Notes under the pieces: generated by a model
Database searches by the model: none
The model's input: only the letters and a program-made list of their open reading frames with translations
What the model was told of the DNA's origin: nothing
Source: Blautia sp.
GTDB taxonomy: Bacteria > Bacillota > Clostridia > Lachnospirales > Lachnospiraceae
Length of the DNA stretch: 64,000 bases
NCBI GenBank assembly: GCA_021772055.1
Contig: JAETNR010000005.1
Location: 62,001-126,000, forward strand
Direction of reading: 5' to 3'
Position numbers and translations under genes: made by a program
Shown here: piece after piece, positions 50,455 to 60,193 of the stretch
Numbering within the stretch: the stretch's first letter is position 1
How the letters are laid out: every line of letters begins with the position of its first letter

Positions 50455-51459
50455 ATGGCGATCATTGCCAGAGACCTTACAAAGATTTTTAAGATGCCGG
50501 CACATGCTCCGGGGATTGCGGGGGCCTTAAAGCACGTGGTTCATCCGCAGTACACGGAAAAAGTGGCGGTGGATCATGTGAATTTTGAAATCAAAGACGG
50601 AGAATCTGTTGCCTATATCGGCCCGAACGGAGCCGGAAAATCCACCACCATCAAGATGCTTACAGGGATTCTCTACGCCAGCGGCGGAGAGATTGAGATC
50701 CAGGGGGTAAATCCCTATAAAGACCGGATCGCCAATGCCAGAAACGTGGGTGTTGTGTTCGGCCAGAGGACGCAGCTTTGGTGGGATATCCCTGTGGAGG
50801 AATCCTTCCGGCTGCTGAAAGATATCTATGAAATCCCAGATGCACGGTATAAAGAAAATATGGAACTTTTTAAGGAAGTGTTCGGACTTGGGGAGTTTAT
50901 CACCAGAACGGCAAGGAGACTTTCTTTAGGCCAGAGGATGCGGGCAGACCTTGCAGCCTCCCTTCTGCATGACCCGAAGGTGCTTTTTCTGGACGAGCCC
51001 ACCATCGGGCTGGATATTACAGTAAAGGAAAATATGCGCCAGCTTATCAGAATGATGAACCGGGAACGGGGTACCACCATCATTCTCACAAGCCATGACC
51101 TGCAGGATATTGAAGACCTTTGCAGGAGAGTGATCGTAATTGACCAGGGCCGGATCATAAGCGATGTGGAGAGGGAACAGCTCCAGTCCATGTTTGCCCA
51201 TGAGCGGGGCGTGCGCATCAGCCTGAAAAAGCCGGGGAGGGATGTTTATCAGAAACTTTTGGAGCACCCGGAGCTTCGTCTGGAGATGGAGGATGCCCAC
51301 ACCATCACTGTAATGTTTGACCTTCATACCCACACGGCTTATGAGGTGATCAGTCTGGTGGGAGAACTGGCGGATATCCGGGATATTTCTGTGATTGAGC
51401 CGGATATCAAACAGGTAATTGAAAAAATATACCGTTCAGAATTGCAGGTGAATAGCTGA
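50455..51459 (+). CDS. ABC-2 exporter ATPase (viologen-exporter type)
   Basis: 334 residues; ATG at 50455 after GGGGGAAGAG. Walker A GPNGAGKST, the QRTQLWWDIPVEESFRLLKDIY region characteristic of this exporter family, signature LSLGQRMRADLAASLLHDPKVLFLDEP, and an H-loop TSHDLQDIE. It overlaps the first permease gene by one base (TGATG). Confidence 0.9.
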   Translation: MAIIARDLTKIFKMPAHAPGIAGALKHVVHPQYTEKVAVDHVNFEIKDGESVAYIGPNGAGKSTTIKMLTGILYASGGEIEIQGVNPYKDRIANARNVGVVFGQRTQLWWDIPVEESFRLLKDIYEIPDARYKENMELFKEVFGLGEFITRTARRLSLGQRMRADLAASLLHDPKVLFLDEPTIGLDITVKENMRQLIRMMNRERGTTIILTSHDLQDIEDLCRRVIVIDQGRIISDVEREQLQSMFAHERGVRISLKKPGRDVYQKLLEHPELRLEMEDAHTITVMFDLHTHTAYEVISLVGELADIRDISVIEPDIKQVIEKIYRSELQVNS

Positions 51460-52262
51460 TGATCAGATTTTTCAATAAGTATAAAGGTTTTGCAGAATGC
51501 GCTGTCAGCGCAAAACTGAATTACAGAGGCGCACTGCTTATGAATATCGTGAATTCCAGTGTATCTCTTGTGGCTTCTCTGTTTTTGTGGAATGTCCTGT
51601 TCCGGGAGCAGTCTGTAATTTCGGGATATTCCAGAGATGATATGATCGTTTATCTTATGATTGTATTTTTGATGCAGGCGACACTTGGGAATGACACGGA
51701 ATGGGAGATCGCAGGGGCGGTGCTGGATGGTTCCATCATTATGGATCTGATCAAACCCATAAACTTTCAGACACGCTGTCTGTTTCAAACGATGGGAGCT
51801 TCTGCTGCAGAGGGGACGGTTGCCGCACTGGTGGCAGGAACTGCGGCGATATGCCTTAGTAATTTGGGAAAATATGCAGAGCCGAAGCGCTGCATTTTGC
51901 TGCTGATAAGTCTCATCCTTGCTTTTTTTGTAAAGTTCTGCATTTCCTATCTGGCCGGGCTTTGCTGCTTTTTTACCAGCAACGGATATGGTGTGATCTA
52001 CATGCGGCAGGTAATTACGGATATTTTTTCCGGAGCACTTCTTCCTCTGTCCTTTTATCCGGAGTGGTTTGAGAAAATTGCGAAAGTGCTGCCTTTTCAG
52101 TCCATTATGTACACGCCTACGCAGATCTTTCTGGGAAAGATCGAGGGCGCGGAGGCAGTCAACCTGCTGCTTCTGCAGCTTGTATGGGTGATCGTATTAT
52201 GGGTATTCGGGTACTTTTTCTTTCGCTTTGCAATACGCAGGGTGACAATTCAGGGAGGATGA
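51459..52262 (+). CDS. ABC-2 exporter permease, first subunit
   Basis: 267 residues with six membrane helices. The GDWEIAGAVLDGSIIMDLIKPINFQ-like segment (here TEWEIAGAVLDGSIIMDLIKP) and LPLSFYPEWFEKIAKVLPFQSIMYTP identify the ABC-2/DUF990-type exporter family. Works with the next permease and the ATPase. Confidence 0.87.
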   Translation: MIRFFNKYKGFAECAVSAKLNYRGALLMNIVNSSVSLVASLFLWNVLFREQSVISGYSRDDMIVYLMIVFLMQATLGNDTEWEIAGAVLDGSIIMDLIKPINFQTRCLFQTMGASAAEGTVAALVAGTAAICLSNLGKYAEPKRCILLLISLILAFFVKFCISYLAGLCCFFTSNGYGVIYMRQVITDIFSGALLPLSFYPEWFEKIAKVLPFQSIMYTPTQIFLGKIEGAEAVNLLLLQLVWVIVLWVFGYFFFRFAIRRVTIQGG

Positions 52263-52264
52263 AA

Positions 52265-53053
52265 ATGCTTAGGAATCTGAAACTTTATTTTCGGTACAGT
52301 GCCCAGAATATCCGGGGGCTGATGGAATATAAAAATGATTTTATCGTATCCACCATTGCAGGCGGTGTGTGGCAGGCTGTGGGACTTGTATTTCTGTTTG
52401 CACTGTTTCACAATATTACTTCTGTGGCAGGTTGGAACATGTATGAGGTGTCGCTTCTGTACGGCTGTGTGATGTTCAGCGAGGGAGCGTATACACTTCT
52501 GTTCCAGGGGAGTACAGGATTCAAACACCGGATCAGAAACGGAGAATTTGACAGATATATGCTCCGCCCTGTAAATCTTACCACGCAGATCCTGGGTGCC
52601 CAGATTAATTTTGCAGGGCTGTGCACCCTGATCACTGCATGCAGCCTGATGGTGTATGCAGTGCGCAGGCTTTCGCTGGACATTCATGCAGGAATGCTTT
52701 TTCTGTTTGGTATAAATCTGCTCCTCGGGGTCTGTATCCGGGTAAATATGGAGCTGATGGGACAATCCATTGCCTTTTGTCTGATTAATGTATCCAATCT
52801 TCAAAACATATTGTATGATGTGCAGAACTTTGCCAAATACCCGCTTACCATTTATCCGAAAGCAGTCCGTGTGGTCCTTGTGACCGTTCTGCCCCATGCA
52901 ATGATCAGTTATGTCCCCGTGTGCCTGCTTCTTGGGCGGCTGGCACTCTGGCCTTATATCCTGGGTGTGCCCTGTTCTGCAGTGTTTATCACATGGCTTA
53001 GAAGGCTGATCTTCAATAAGGCAATTACAAAGTATGAAAGTGCGGGAAATTAA
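52265..53053 (+). CDS. ABC-2 exporter permease, second subunit
   Basis: 262 residues; ATG at 52265, six bases after GGAGG. Six membrane helices; the RIRNGEFDRYMLRPVNLTTQIL segment parallels the LDGSIIMDLIKP element of its partner. Its end overlaps the convergent AraC gene by four bases. Confidence 0.87.
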   Translation: MLRNLKLYFRYSAQNIRGLMEYKNDFIVSTIAGGVWQAVGLVFLFALFHNITSVAGWNMYEVSLLYGCVMFSEGAYTLLFQGSTGFKHRIRNGEFDRYMLRPVNLTTQILGAQINFAGLCTLITACSLMVYAVRRLSLDIHAGMLFLFGINLLLGVCIRVNMELMGQSIAFCLINVSNLQNILYDVQNFAKYPLTIYPKAVRVVLVTVLPHAMISYVPVCLLLGRLALWPYILGVPCSAVFITWLRRLIFNKAITKYESAGN

Positions 53054-53898
53054 GCTCTTTTATACTTCCCAGGAGTGATCCCCTTATATTTTTTGAACGT
53101 CCTGATAAAATAGCTCAGGTCATTAAATCCGTTCCGGTAGGCAATCTCCGTGATGGAATCGTCTGTGGTGGAAAGCTGGTAACAGGCCTGCTCAATCCGC
53201 TGGCGGTTCAGATAGTCCATGGGCGTCTGGTGGGTCATTTCCGAGAAAAACCTGCAGAAATATTTCGGCGACATGGAAACGGAAGAGGAGAGCTGCTGCA
53301 AAGTCAGGGGGGAGGCATAATTGTGCTCGATAAATTCCAGTACCTGCTTCAGCTGGAGAATGCGCTTGTAATCCCTCCTGGCTTTGGCAACACTGTCCAG
53401 ATAGTAATGATTACTAAAAACAAGACCGAAAAAGTGGTAAAATTGTCCAAGAACGATCAGCTCGTATCCGGATCCTTTTTTCCATATGGCATCAAAAATA
53501 TGGTTTACCGTGTGAAGAATCTCCGGATATTTCTCTGTAAAATGATGGTAGACCATGATCTCCTGGTGAATGATCTTCTGCATATAGCCGGCGCAGACGG
53601 AATTATGCTTTAAAAATACATTCCCGTCAAACACAAGACACTGGTAAATGCAATTTTCCGGAATGCCGCTGTGGAGGATTCCGCTATGGACAAAAATTAC
53701 ATCTCCGGGTACCGCGGTAAAACTTTTTTCGTCTAAAGTAACAGTGAGGGTTCCTTCCAGGATCCGGATGAGTTCATATTCCACATGCCAGTGATAAGAC
53801 ATGACGTATCTGGGATGGGTGCTGTCCAGATGGTGGAACTCAAAAGGAAAGTCATAAGTGCCTCTTGGCCTGTCTTCGTTGTGGTCTAAATCATGCAA
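53050..53898 (-). CDS. AraC-family regulator with cupin sensor domain
   Basis: 282 residues. N-terminal cupin (YHWHVEYELIRILEGTLTV; VPGDVIFVHSGILHSG), C-terminal double helix-turn-helix (MSPKYFCRFFSEMTHQTPMDYLNRQRIEQACYQL; GFNDLSYFIRTFKKYKGITPGKYK). It is divergent from fucI and likely activates fucose genes on sensing sugar (inference). Confidence 0.9.
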   Translation of the reverse strand: MHDLDHNEDRPRGTYDFPFEFHHLDSTHPRYVMSYHWHVEYELIRILEGTLTVTLDEKSFTAVPGDVIFVHSGILHSGIPENCIYQCLVFDGNVFLKHNSVCAGYMQKIIHQEIMVYHHFTEKYPEILHTVNHIFDAIWKKGSGYELIVLGQFYHFFGLVFSNHYYLDSVAKARRDYKRILQLKQVLEFIEHNYASPLTLQQLSSSVSMSPKYFCRFFSEMTHQTPMDYLNRQRIEQACYQLSTTDDSITEIAYRNGFNDLSYFIRTFKKYKGITPGKYKRA

Positions 53899-54101
53899 AG
53901 CAACACCTTCTTTCTGCGGTTTATAAAAATTTTAGAGATATTTTCGAAATAAGGAAAAGAAAGTGAATATTGTCCTATTTTTTGCTATTATAACACAAGT
54001 AATTTCCACTTGGCAATCGTATAATTTAAACATAAGGATTGTAAAGCAAGTTACGATCCGGATACAAAATACATACACACATATATGGAGGTATTTTAAT
54101 C
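53899..54101 (+). promoter_or_regulatory. Control region of fucI
   Basis: A TATAAT occurs at 54020-54025 but the matching -35 position (AAGTAA) is poor, which fits activation by the divergent AraC protein. ATGGAGG precedes the fucI start. The DeoR-type repeat of the microcompartment locus is not present here. Confidence 0.45.
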
Positions 54102-55898
54102 ATGGCAGAAAGCAGATTAATCGGAAGCTATCCAGTAATCGGTATCAGACCAACCATCGATGGACGCCGCGGTGTATTAAAGGTTCGTGAGTCTCTGGAA
54201 GAGCAGACTATGAACATGGCAAAATCCGCTGCAAAATTATTCGAAGAAAATATCAGATATTCCAACGGCGAGCCTGTAAAGGTAGTAATCGCTGATACAA
54301 CTATCGGACGTGTTGCAGAATCCGCAGCATGTGCTGACAAATTCAGAAAAGAAGGCGTTGATATTACCGTAACCGTTACTCCGTGCTGGTGCTACGGTTC
54401 CGAAACTATGGATATGGATCCTCAGACGATCAAAGCTGTATGGGGCTTTAATGGTACTGAGAGACCGGGAGCTGTTTATCTTGCTTCCGTTTTGGCTACA
54501 CATGCACAGAAAGGACTTCCGGCTTTTGGTATTTACGGACATGATGTCTGCGAAGCAGATGATACTACGATTCCGGCAGATGTTCAGGAAAAACTTTTAA
54601 GATTCGGACGTGCAGCAGTTGCAGCAGCTTCCATGAGAGGCAAATCCTGGTTACAGATTGGTTCTATCTGTATGGGTATCGGCGGATCTATTATAGATTC
54701 TGACTTTATTGAATCCTATCTTGGAATGAGAGTAGAGTCTGTTGATGAGGTAGAGATCATCCGTCGTATGACAGAAGGAATCTACGATGAAGCAGAATAC
54801 CAGAAAGCTCTTGCATGGGCAAAAGAAAAATGCATCATCGGCTTTGACAAGAACCCTGCAGAAATTCAGATGACAGACGAGAAGAAAGAAGAGCAGTTTG
54901 AATTCGTGGTTAAGATGGCTGTTATTATCAAAGACCTGATGAACGGCAATCCGAACCTTCCGGAAGGCTGCGAAGAAGAAATGGTAGGACATAATGCTCT
55001 GGCAGCAGGATTCCAGGGACAGAGACAGTGGACAGACTTCTATCCGAACGGTGACTTTGCAGAAGCAATGCTGAATACCTCCTTTGACTGGGATGGCGCA
55101 AGAGAGCCATACATCCTGGCAACAGAAAACGACGTTCTCAACGGTCTTGGCATGATGTTCATGAAACTTCTGACCAACCGTGCACAGATGTTTGCAGATG
55201 TTCGTACCTACTGGAGCCCGGAAGCAGTTAAGAAAGCTACCGGCTACGATGTAGAAGGCGTTGCTGCAGATAACGGCGGATTTATCCACCTCATCAACTC
55301 CGGCGCATGCTGCCTGGATGCAAACGGCGCTGCAAGAGATGCTGACGGAAATCCGGTTATGAAGCCATGGTATGAAATAACAGAAGAAGATCAGGATGCG
55401 ATCATGAAGAATACAACCTGGAACTTCGCTGACCTTGGATACTTCCGTGGAGGCGGATATTCTTCCAGATTTGAGACAAAGGCTGAGATGCCTGCAACCA
55501 TGATCCGTCTGAACCTTGTAAAAGGCCTTGGACCGGTTCTGCAGATCGCAGAAGGCTGGACTGTACATCTTCCGGAAGAAGTTTCCGACAAACTTTGGAA
55601 GCGTACAGACTATACATGGCCATGTACCTGGTTTGCACCAAGATGCGACGGAAAAGAAGGCGCATTCAAGACAGCATATGATGTCATGAACAACTGGGGA
55701 GCTAACCACGGCGCAATCTCCTATGGACATATCGGTGCTGACCTGATCACAATGTGCTCTATGCTTCGTATTCCGGTTTGCATGCACAACGTACCGGAAG
55801 AGAAGATCTTCCGTCCGGCAGCATGGAACGCATTCGGAATGGATAAAGAAGGCGCAGACTACAGAGCATGCAAGAACTACGGACCTCTTTACAAATAA
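54102..55898 (+). CDS. fucI: L-fucose isomerase
   Basis: 598 residues, the usual length. N-terminus [35 protein letters not shown]; the active-site metal ligands lie in ATENDVLNG (Glu), DVRTYWS (Asp) and [11 protein letters not shown] (His). Converts L-fucose to L-fuculose, the entry to the microcompartment pathway 16 kb upstream. D-arabinose is a common alternative substrate. Confidence 0.96.
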   Translation: MAESRLIGSYPVIGIRPTIDGRRGVLKVRESLEEQTMNMAKSAAKLFEENIRYSNGEPVKVVIADTTIGRVAESAACADKFRKEGVDITVTVTPCWCYGSETMDMDPQTIKAVWGFNGTERPGAVYLASVLATHAQKGLPAFGIYGHDVCEADDTTIPADVQEKLLRFGRAAVAAASMRGKSWLQIGSICMGIGGSIIDSDFIESYLGMRVESVDEVEIIRRMTEGIYDEAEYQKALAWAKEKCIIGFDKNPAEIQMTDEKKEEQFEFVVKMAVIIKDLMNGNPNLPEGCEEEMVGHNALAAGFQGQRQWTDFYPNGDFAEAMLNTSFDWDGAREPYILATENDVLNGLGMMFMKLLTNRAQMFADVRTYWSPEAVKKATGYDVEGVAADNGGFIHLINSGACCLDANGAARDADGNPVMKPWYEITEEDQDAIMKNTTWNFADLGYFRGGGYSSRFETKAEMPATMIRLNLVKGLGPVLQIAEGWTVHLPEEVSDKLWKRTDYTWPCTWFAPRCDGKEGAFKTAYDVMNNWGANHGAISYGHIGADLITMCSMLRIPVCMHNVPEEKIFRPAAWNAFGMDKEGADYRACKNYGPLYK

Positions 55899-55942
55899 TA
55901 AACATAAAGAAACCGGAACTATCAGAATCATAGTTTCGGTTA

Positions 55943-55983
55943 GGGAGAGGTGTGACCCGGATGGGCCGCACCTCTCTTTTTCT
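55943..55983 (+). terminator. Intrinsic terminator after fucI
   Basis: GAGAGGTGTG-loop-CGCACCTCTC followed by TTTTTC. Confidence 0.88.
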
Positions 55984-56145
55984 GAAAAGTATTTCGTGAA
56001 ATTGTCGATTTTTTTCCTGAAATTTGTAAAAAAAGGGGATTACTATTTTGGAATATATATGATAGAATAGTAACAGCATCGTGAAGCGGCATAATATGAA
56101 AGAAAAAGTACTTTTTTTATAAAGAGAAAGATTGAAGGGGAAATT

Positions 56146-57486
56146 ATGAAGAAGTGTGTGAAGGCATTTTGGGCTTTGTTGATGTGCATTCTGATGACTG
56201 TGAATGTATACGCAGATGAGGCGGGTATGTCTCATAAGCCGGATTTGGTTACAGACTATTATATGATTGTGGAATCACCGGACGGAGGATTAGATTTCTA
56301 TTCCAATGCAAGCTTCGAAAGCTCTAAGCTGAACAATGAGCCGATTCCCAATGGTACGGCACTTCATATCGAAGGCGAGAAGACAGATGAGAATAACCGC
56401 ATATGGGGATACACGGAGTATCATGGAATGTACGGTTATATTCTGGAAGATGACTTAAAGCCTGCTACAAAGTCAGAATGTATTGATTCCGAGCTCTACC
56501 TGGCGGGAAAAGATCATGTGGATTATAATGCAGACTATGAGATAGAACCAAGACAGGATGCAGGAAGTGTTTATCTGTATGAGGGCCCGGGAGAGAAATA
56601 CGGTAAAGTTCCGGGTACGGATGCGATTCCCGGCGGCTCGAAGCTTCACGTGATCGTGGACGCGAACATGGCGGACGGAAGTCATTGGGCCCAGGTCGAG
56701 ACAGAGAAAGGGAATGAAGGCTGGGTAAATATGAGAGGAATGAAACCTTACGGTACGGCAGATTCTGACACCAGTCTTGTAAATATGGAAGTGAATCAGG
56801 AGACGCAGAATCAGGCTCAGCAGCAGCCTGCAGGGGAAGACCAGAGTATAGCCCCGTCAGCGTCCGGTGAAGGCCAGAACGGGAATACAGAAGCATCCGA
56901 TAATAATCAGTCCGCTGCTTCTGAAAACACAGGGGATGAGCAGAACAGTGAAACAGCAGCTGTAGATGAGACTCAGAACCAGCCGGAAGGTGAGGAACAG
57001 TCTGAAACAGAGTCGGCAGAGAACGGCACGCTCCTTACAAACGGAAAATCCGTTACGGCAACACCGAGCCCGAAGGCGCCTACAGCAACACCTAAGCCAA
57101 CGAAAGCACCTACGGCGACTCCGAAGCCTACAGCTACAGCCACTCCTACACCGGAGCCAACGGCTACGGCGACACCAACTCCGGAGCCCACAGCTACACC
57201 GGAGCCTACCGCAACCCCGGAACCGACGGTGACTGTAGAACCAACAAAAGAAGCAGAGCCTACCAAGGAAGCGGAGCCGACGAAAGAGCCGACAAAAGAG
57301 CCGACGAAGGAAGCTGCAGCGAAAGCATCTGAAGAGACTGACAGCAAAGAAGCATCTGCAGATCAGGTGACAGGCGTTTCTTCTCTTGTAAGAAACCCAT
57401 TTGTGTGGATCGTAATTCTTGTGATTATCGCAGTGATTATCCTGCTGATCTATCATTTTAAGAAACGCGATAACAATGAAGAATAA
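56146..57486 (+). CDS. Surface protein with SH3-like domains and Thr-Pro-rich stalk
   Basis: 446 residues. Signal peptide 1-24. Two SH3-like regions (about 33-108 with a WGYTEYHGMYGYILEDDL end; about 135-205 with VYLYEGPGEKYGKVPGTDAIPGGSKL). Then a Gln/Glu-rich spacer (210-300), a Pro-Thr-x repeat stalk (PTATPKPT, TPTPEPTATATP, EPTKEAEPTKE, about 305-395), one membrane helix (415-437) and a basic tail. The domain order suggests a membrane-anchored cell-wall binding or sensing protein. Unrelated to its fucose neighbours. Confidence 0.85.
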   Translation: MKKCVKAFWALLMCILMTVNVYADEAGMSHKPDLVTDYYMIVESPDGGLDFYSNASFESSKLNNEPIPNGTALHIEGEKTDENNRIWGYTEYHGMYGYILEDDLKPATKSECIDSELYLAGKDHVDYNADYEIEPRQDAGSVYLYEGPGEKYGKVPGTDAIPGGSKLHVIVDANMADGSHWAQVETEKGNEGWVNMRGMKPYGTADSDTSLVNMEVNQETQNQAQQQPAGEDQSIAPSASGEGQNGNTEASDNNQSAASENTGDEQNSETAAVDETQNQPEGEEQSETESAENGTLLTNGKSVTATPSPKAPTATPKPTKAPTATPKPTATATPTPEPTATATPTPEPTATPEPTATPEPTVTVEPTKEAEPTKEAEPTKEPTKEPTKEAAAKASEETDSKEASADQVTGVSSLVRNPFVWIVILVIIAVIILLIYHFKKRDNNEE

Positions 57487-57510
57487 AAAATAAGAACAGT
57501 TTTTATCTCC

Positions 57511-57540
57511 TGCCGGTTTGCGGCAGGAGATTTTTTTGAA
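57511..57540 (+). terminator. Intrinsic terminator after the SH3 surface protein gene
   Basis: CTCCTGCCG-GTTTG-CGGCAGGAG followed by ATTTTTTT. Confidence 0.93.
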
Positions 57541-57551
57541 TCACAACAAAA

Positions 57552-57584
57552 AAGAATCCTGCTTCCCAGGCAGGATTCTTTTCA
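57552..57584 (-). terminator. Bidirectional terminator after fucU
   Basis: AAAAGAATCCTGC-loop-GCAGGATTCTTTT; on the minus strand it lies just past the fucU stop and ends in T residues. Confidence 0.88.
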
Positions 57585-57591
57585 TCTTCTA

Positions 57592-58035
57592 TTAGTTATT
57601 AATAACAACGCCCTTCTGCAGCATTACATTTGCATACAGAGCTTTCTCGCTTGTGGAGATGATGCAGTATGCAGTCTTTGCTTCTTCATAGAATGCAAAT
57701 CTTTCGATATTTCCCACAGCTTTATCACCGCGTTCATCGTATTTTGTGACAATTTCTTTATAGGTATCCCAGATGGGTGTTTCTACATTATCGCCGGGCA
57801 TAACTTCCATGAGATTTACAGGATGCTCTACATACGTATCCAGAGGGAATAATTTCAGGATCGCATCCAGGATTTCCGGTACGCCATGTCCGTCGCAGCG
57901 GATGGTAATGGCATTTTTGCCCATGGACTCAACCGGGAAGTTGCCGTCAGCAATTACGAGACGGTCACTGTGTCCCATTTCGCACAGAACCTTTAATAAC
58001 TCTGGGGATAAAATTTCTGGAATTCCTTTTAACAT
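57592..58035 (-). CDS. fucU: L-fucose mutarotase FucU (RbsD/FucU family)
   Basis: 147 residues. MLKGIPEILSPELLKVLCEMGHSDRLVIADGNFP is the family signature with the catalytic His; RCDGHGVPEILDAILKLFPLD and RFAFYEEAKTAYCIISTSE follow. Interconverts alpha and beta L-fucose for FucI. It has its own transcript, opposite to fucI, with GGAG upstream of the ATG. Confidence 0.95.
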   Translation of the reverse strand: MLKGIPEILSPELLKVLCEMGHSDRLVIADGNFPVESMGKNAITIRCDGHGVPEILDAILKLFPLDTYVEHPVNLMEVMPGDNVETPIWDTYKEIVTKYDERGDKAVGNIERFAFYEEAKTAYCIISTSEKALYANVMLQKGVVINN

Positions 58036-58142
58036 AATAAAAAATCTCCTTTCTTCTAAACAAAGTAATTACCTTATACCTTAACAAGTTTTCGGAAGAA
58101 ATACAAGGGAATATTTTACGGGAAAATATGAAATTTTTATGG

Positions 58143-58192
58143 TTGACACAGAGGGTATGTTGATGTATGATAAGCACAAACAGAAACGTTTC
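58143..58192 (+). promoter_or_regulatory. Promoter and LacI-type operator of the aldolase gene
   Basis: TTGACA (58143-58148) and TATGAT (58166-58171), spacer 17. The perfect palindrome GAAACGTTTC at 58183-58192 overlaps the expected transcription start and matches LacI-family operators (it could also bind CcpA). A LacI gene is next but one. Confidence 0.8.
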
Positions 58193-58248
58193 GGTTTCTG
58201 AAAAAACCAGATAATCTATGGAAAAGCAAAAGCAGGAGGAAAAGAACT

Positions 58249-59103
58249 ATGCCATTGGTCACATCAAAAGAAATGCTATTAGATGCACAGAAAGGCGGTT
58301 ATGCAGTAGGCGCTTTTAATGCAGAGAATATGGAAATGGTCAAGGCTATCATTCAAGCAGCGGAGGAGTTGAATGCTCCGGTTATGATCCAGACCACCCC
58401 ATCCACAATTAAATACGGAACGCTGGAAACGTATGCTGCGATCGTTGCGGCGGAAGCATCCAAGGCGAAAGTACCGGTCTGCCTGCACCTGGATCATGGC
58501 AGCAGCTTTGAACTGGCTATGCAGGCTATGAAGGCAGGCTATACATCGGTTATGATCGATGGCTCCAAACTGGATTTTGAGGGGAATATCGAAGTAAGCA
58601 AAAAAGTAGCCGACGTTGCAGCAGCAGTTGGCATTCCATGCGAAGCAGAGCTTGGAAAAGTCGGCGGAAAAGAGGATGATCTGGAAGCGGAAGCTGACAC
58701 TAATACAGATCCGGAAGAAGCAAAAGAGTTTGTGGCGCGCACAGGTGTGACTTCTCTGGCTGTTGCTATCGGCACAGCACACGGATTTTATGTAGGAACT
58801 CCGGTTTTGGATAAAGAACGTTTGAGCGAGATCCGTCAGGTTGTGGATATTCCGCTGGTACTTCACGGAGCATCCGGCCTTACAGATGAAGACGTAAGGG
58901 ATTGTGTCAAACGAGGCATCTGTAAGGTAAACTTTGCTACAGAACTTCGCGCTGCATATACAAAGGCAGTGAAAGAGCTTTTGGAAGATAAGCCGGACAC
59001 CATCGACCCGAAAGCATACGGAAAAGCCGGGATCGCAGCAGTGAAGGCATTGGTCATGAGCCGCATGAAGGTCTGCGGATGTGACGGAAAAGCCGGAAAA
59101 TAA
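58249..59103 (+). CDS. Class II ketose-bisphosphate aldolase (GatY/KbaY/Fba type)
   Basis: 284 residues. Zinc and substrate motifs: VGAFNAENMEMVKAIIQAA, CLHLDHGSSFELAMQAM (catalytic Asp and zinc His), CEAELGKVGGKED, GTAHGFYVG and LVLHGASGLTDEDVRDCVKRGICKVNFATELR. It would split tagatose-1,6-bisphosphate (or fructose-1,6-bisphosphate). The GatD-like dehydrogenase and PfkB kinase nearby favour the tagatose route. Confidence 0.92.
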   Translation: MPLVTSKEMLLDAQKGGYAVGAFNAENMEMVKAIIQAAEELNAPVMIQTTPSTIKYGTLETYAAIVAAEASKAKVPVCLHLDHGSSFELAMQAMKAGYTSVMIDGSKLDFEGNIEVSKKVADVAAAVGIPCEAELGKVGGKEDDLEAEADTNTDPEEAKEFVARTGVTSLAVAIGTAHGFYVGTPVLDKERLSEIRQVVDIPLVLHGASGLTDEDVRDCVKRGICKVNFATELRAAYTKAVKELLEDKPDTIDPKAYGKAGIAAVKALVMSRMKVCGCDGKAGK

Positions 59104-59134
59104 TTAGGATAATATAAGAAAGGTGGTGATTTTC

Positions 59135-60139
59135 ATGGCTGCAACTATGAAGGACATTGCAAAACGCACAGGGTTGGGGCTTGCGACTATTTCTTCCTAT
59201 TTTAATGGGGGAAATGTGCGGGAAAAAAACAGGGCCAAGATCGAGGAGGCCATTGAAGAGCTCCACTATGAAGTAAATGAGGTTGCCCGCGGCTTGAAAA
59301 CCAATGCCACAAAAACCATCGGGGTTGTGATCCCGGAATTAAACAGTATTTTTTGTTCGGAAATTATTACCGGGATGGAAGATATTTTAAGAAGCCATGG
59401 TTACGCCACCATTATTTGTGACTGCCGTACAAACAGAGCGCTGGAAAAGGATGCAGTGGAATTTCTGACCAGAAAGCGTGTGGATGGAATCATAAATATG
59501 CCGGTGGATATTACAGGAAGCCACCTGTGTGATTTTCAGAAAACAGGAAAACCTATTGTGCTGATTGACCGCCGGATCACGGGTGTGGAATGCGACAGTG
59601 TTCTGGTAGATAATGAAAAGGCAGCCAGAGATGCGGTGGAGCTTCTTTTAGAAAACGGGCACAGAAATATCGGAATCATCGGCGGTCCGAGAGAGGTATC
59701 TACTGCCAAAGAGCGTCTGGAGGGTTACTGCAAAGCCTGCAGGGATGCCGGGATCCCGGTAAGGGAATCCCTGATCTATCATGGGGACTACACCATTCAG
59801 GGCGGCGTACAGGCATTGGAAACACTTGTCAATAGAAATCAGGACATGACAGCCGTGTTTGTGACAAACTATGAAATGACTCTGGGTGCGGTGATCGGGC
59901 TGAATGAGCTTGGCATTCATATTCCGGAGGAATTATCTGTCATTGGATTTGATAATCTGGAATTTGCCAGGGCCTGCAGTCCAAAGCTTACCATTGTTTC
60001 CCAGCCTACGGAAGAAATCGGCAGGGAAGTGGCCAGAATTATTCTTGCCCGTCTGGAGGGCAAGGAGACGGAAAAAATCAACCAAAAGCTGCAGACAGAG
60101 ATGATCATGGGAAAATCAGTCAGCAAAATCTGTAGATAG
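59135..60139 (+). CDS. LacI-family transcriptional regulator
   Basis: 334 residues; ATG at 59135 after AAGGTGGTG. Helix-turn-helix TMKDIAKRTGLGLATISSYFNGG with the hinge helix region VNEVARGLKTNATKTIGVVIP; C-terminal sugar-binding domain. It probably represses the aldolase operon through the GAAACGTTTC palindrome. Confidence 0.93.
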   Translation: MAATMKDIAKRTGLGLATISSYFNGGNVREKNRAKIEEAIEELHYEVNEVARGLKTNATKTIGVVIPELNSIFCSEIITGMEDILRSHGYATIICDCRTNRALEKDAVEFLTRKRVDGIINMPVDITGSHLCDFQKTGKPIVLIDRRITGVECDSVLVDNEKAARDAVELLLENGHRNIGIIGGPREVSTAKERLEGYCKACRDAGIPVRESLIYHGDYTIQGGVQALETLVNRNQDMTAVFVTNYEMTLGAVIGLNELGIHIPEELSVIGFDNLEFARACSPKLTIVSQPTEEIGREVARIILARLEGKETEKINQKLQTEMIMGKSVSKICR

Positions 60140-60193
60140 GCCCTTATTTGTGCAGCGAAGAAAAACATGGAGACAGGAAATATGGAGGAAAAG

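Noticed and set aside
54651-55931. Long open frame of over 400 codons on the minus strand
   Set aside because: It is antisense to fucI, which is complete and conserved. The antisense frame is cysteine-rich nonsense with no ribosome site, caused by codon bias of fucI.
56857-57456. Minus-strand frames rich in Cys, Arg or Gly-Val repeats
   Set aside because: They are reverse readings of the Thr-Pro repeat stalk of the SH3 surface protein.
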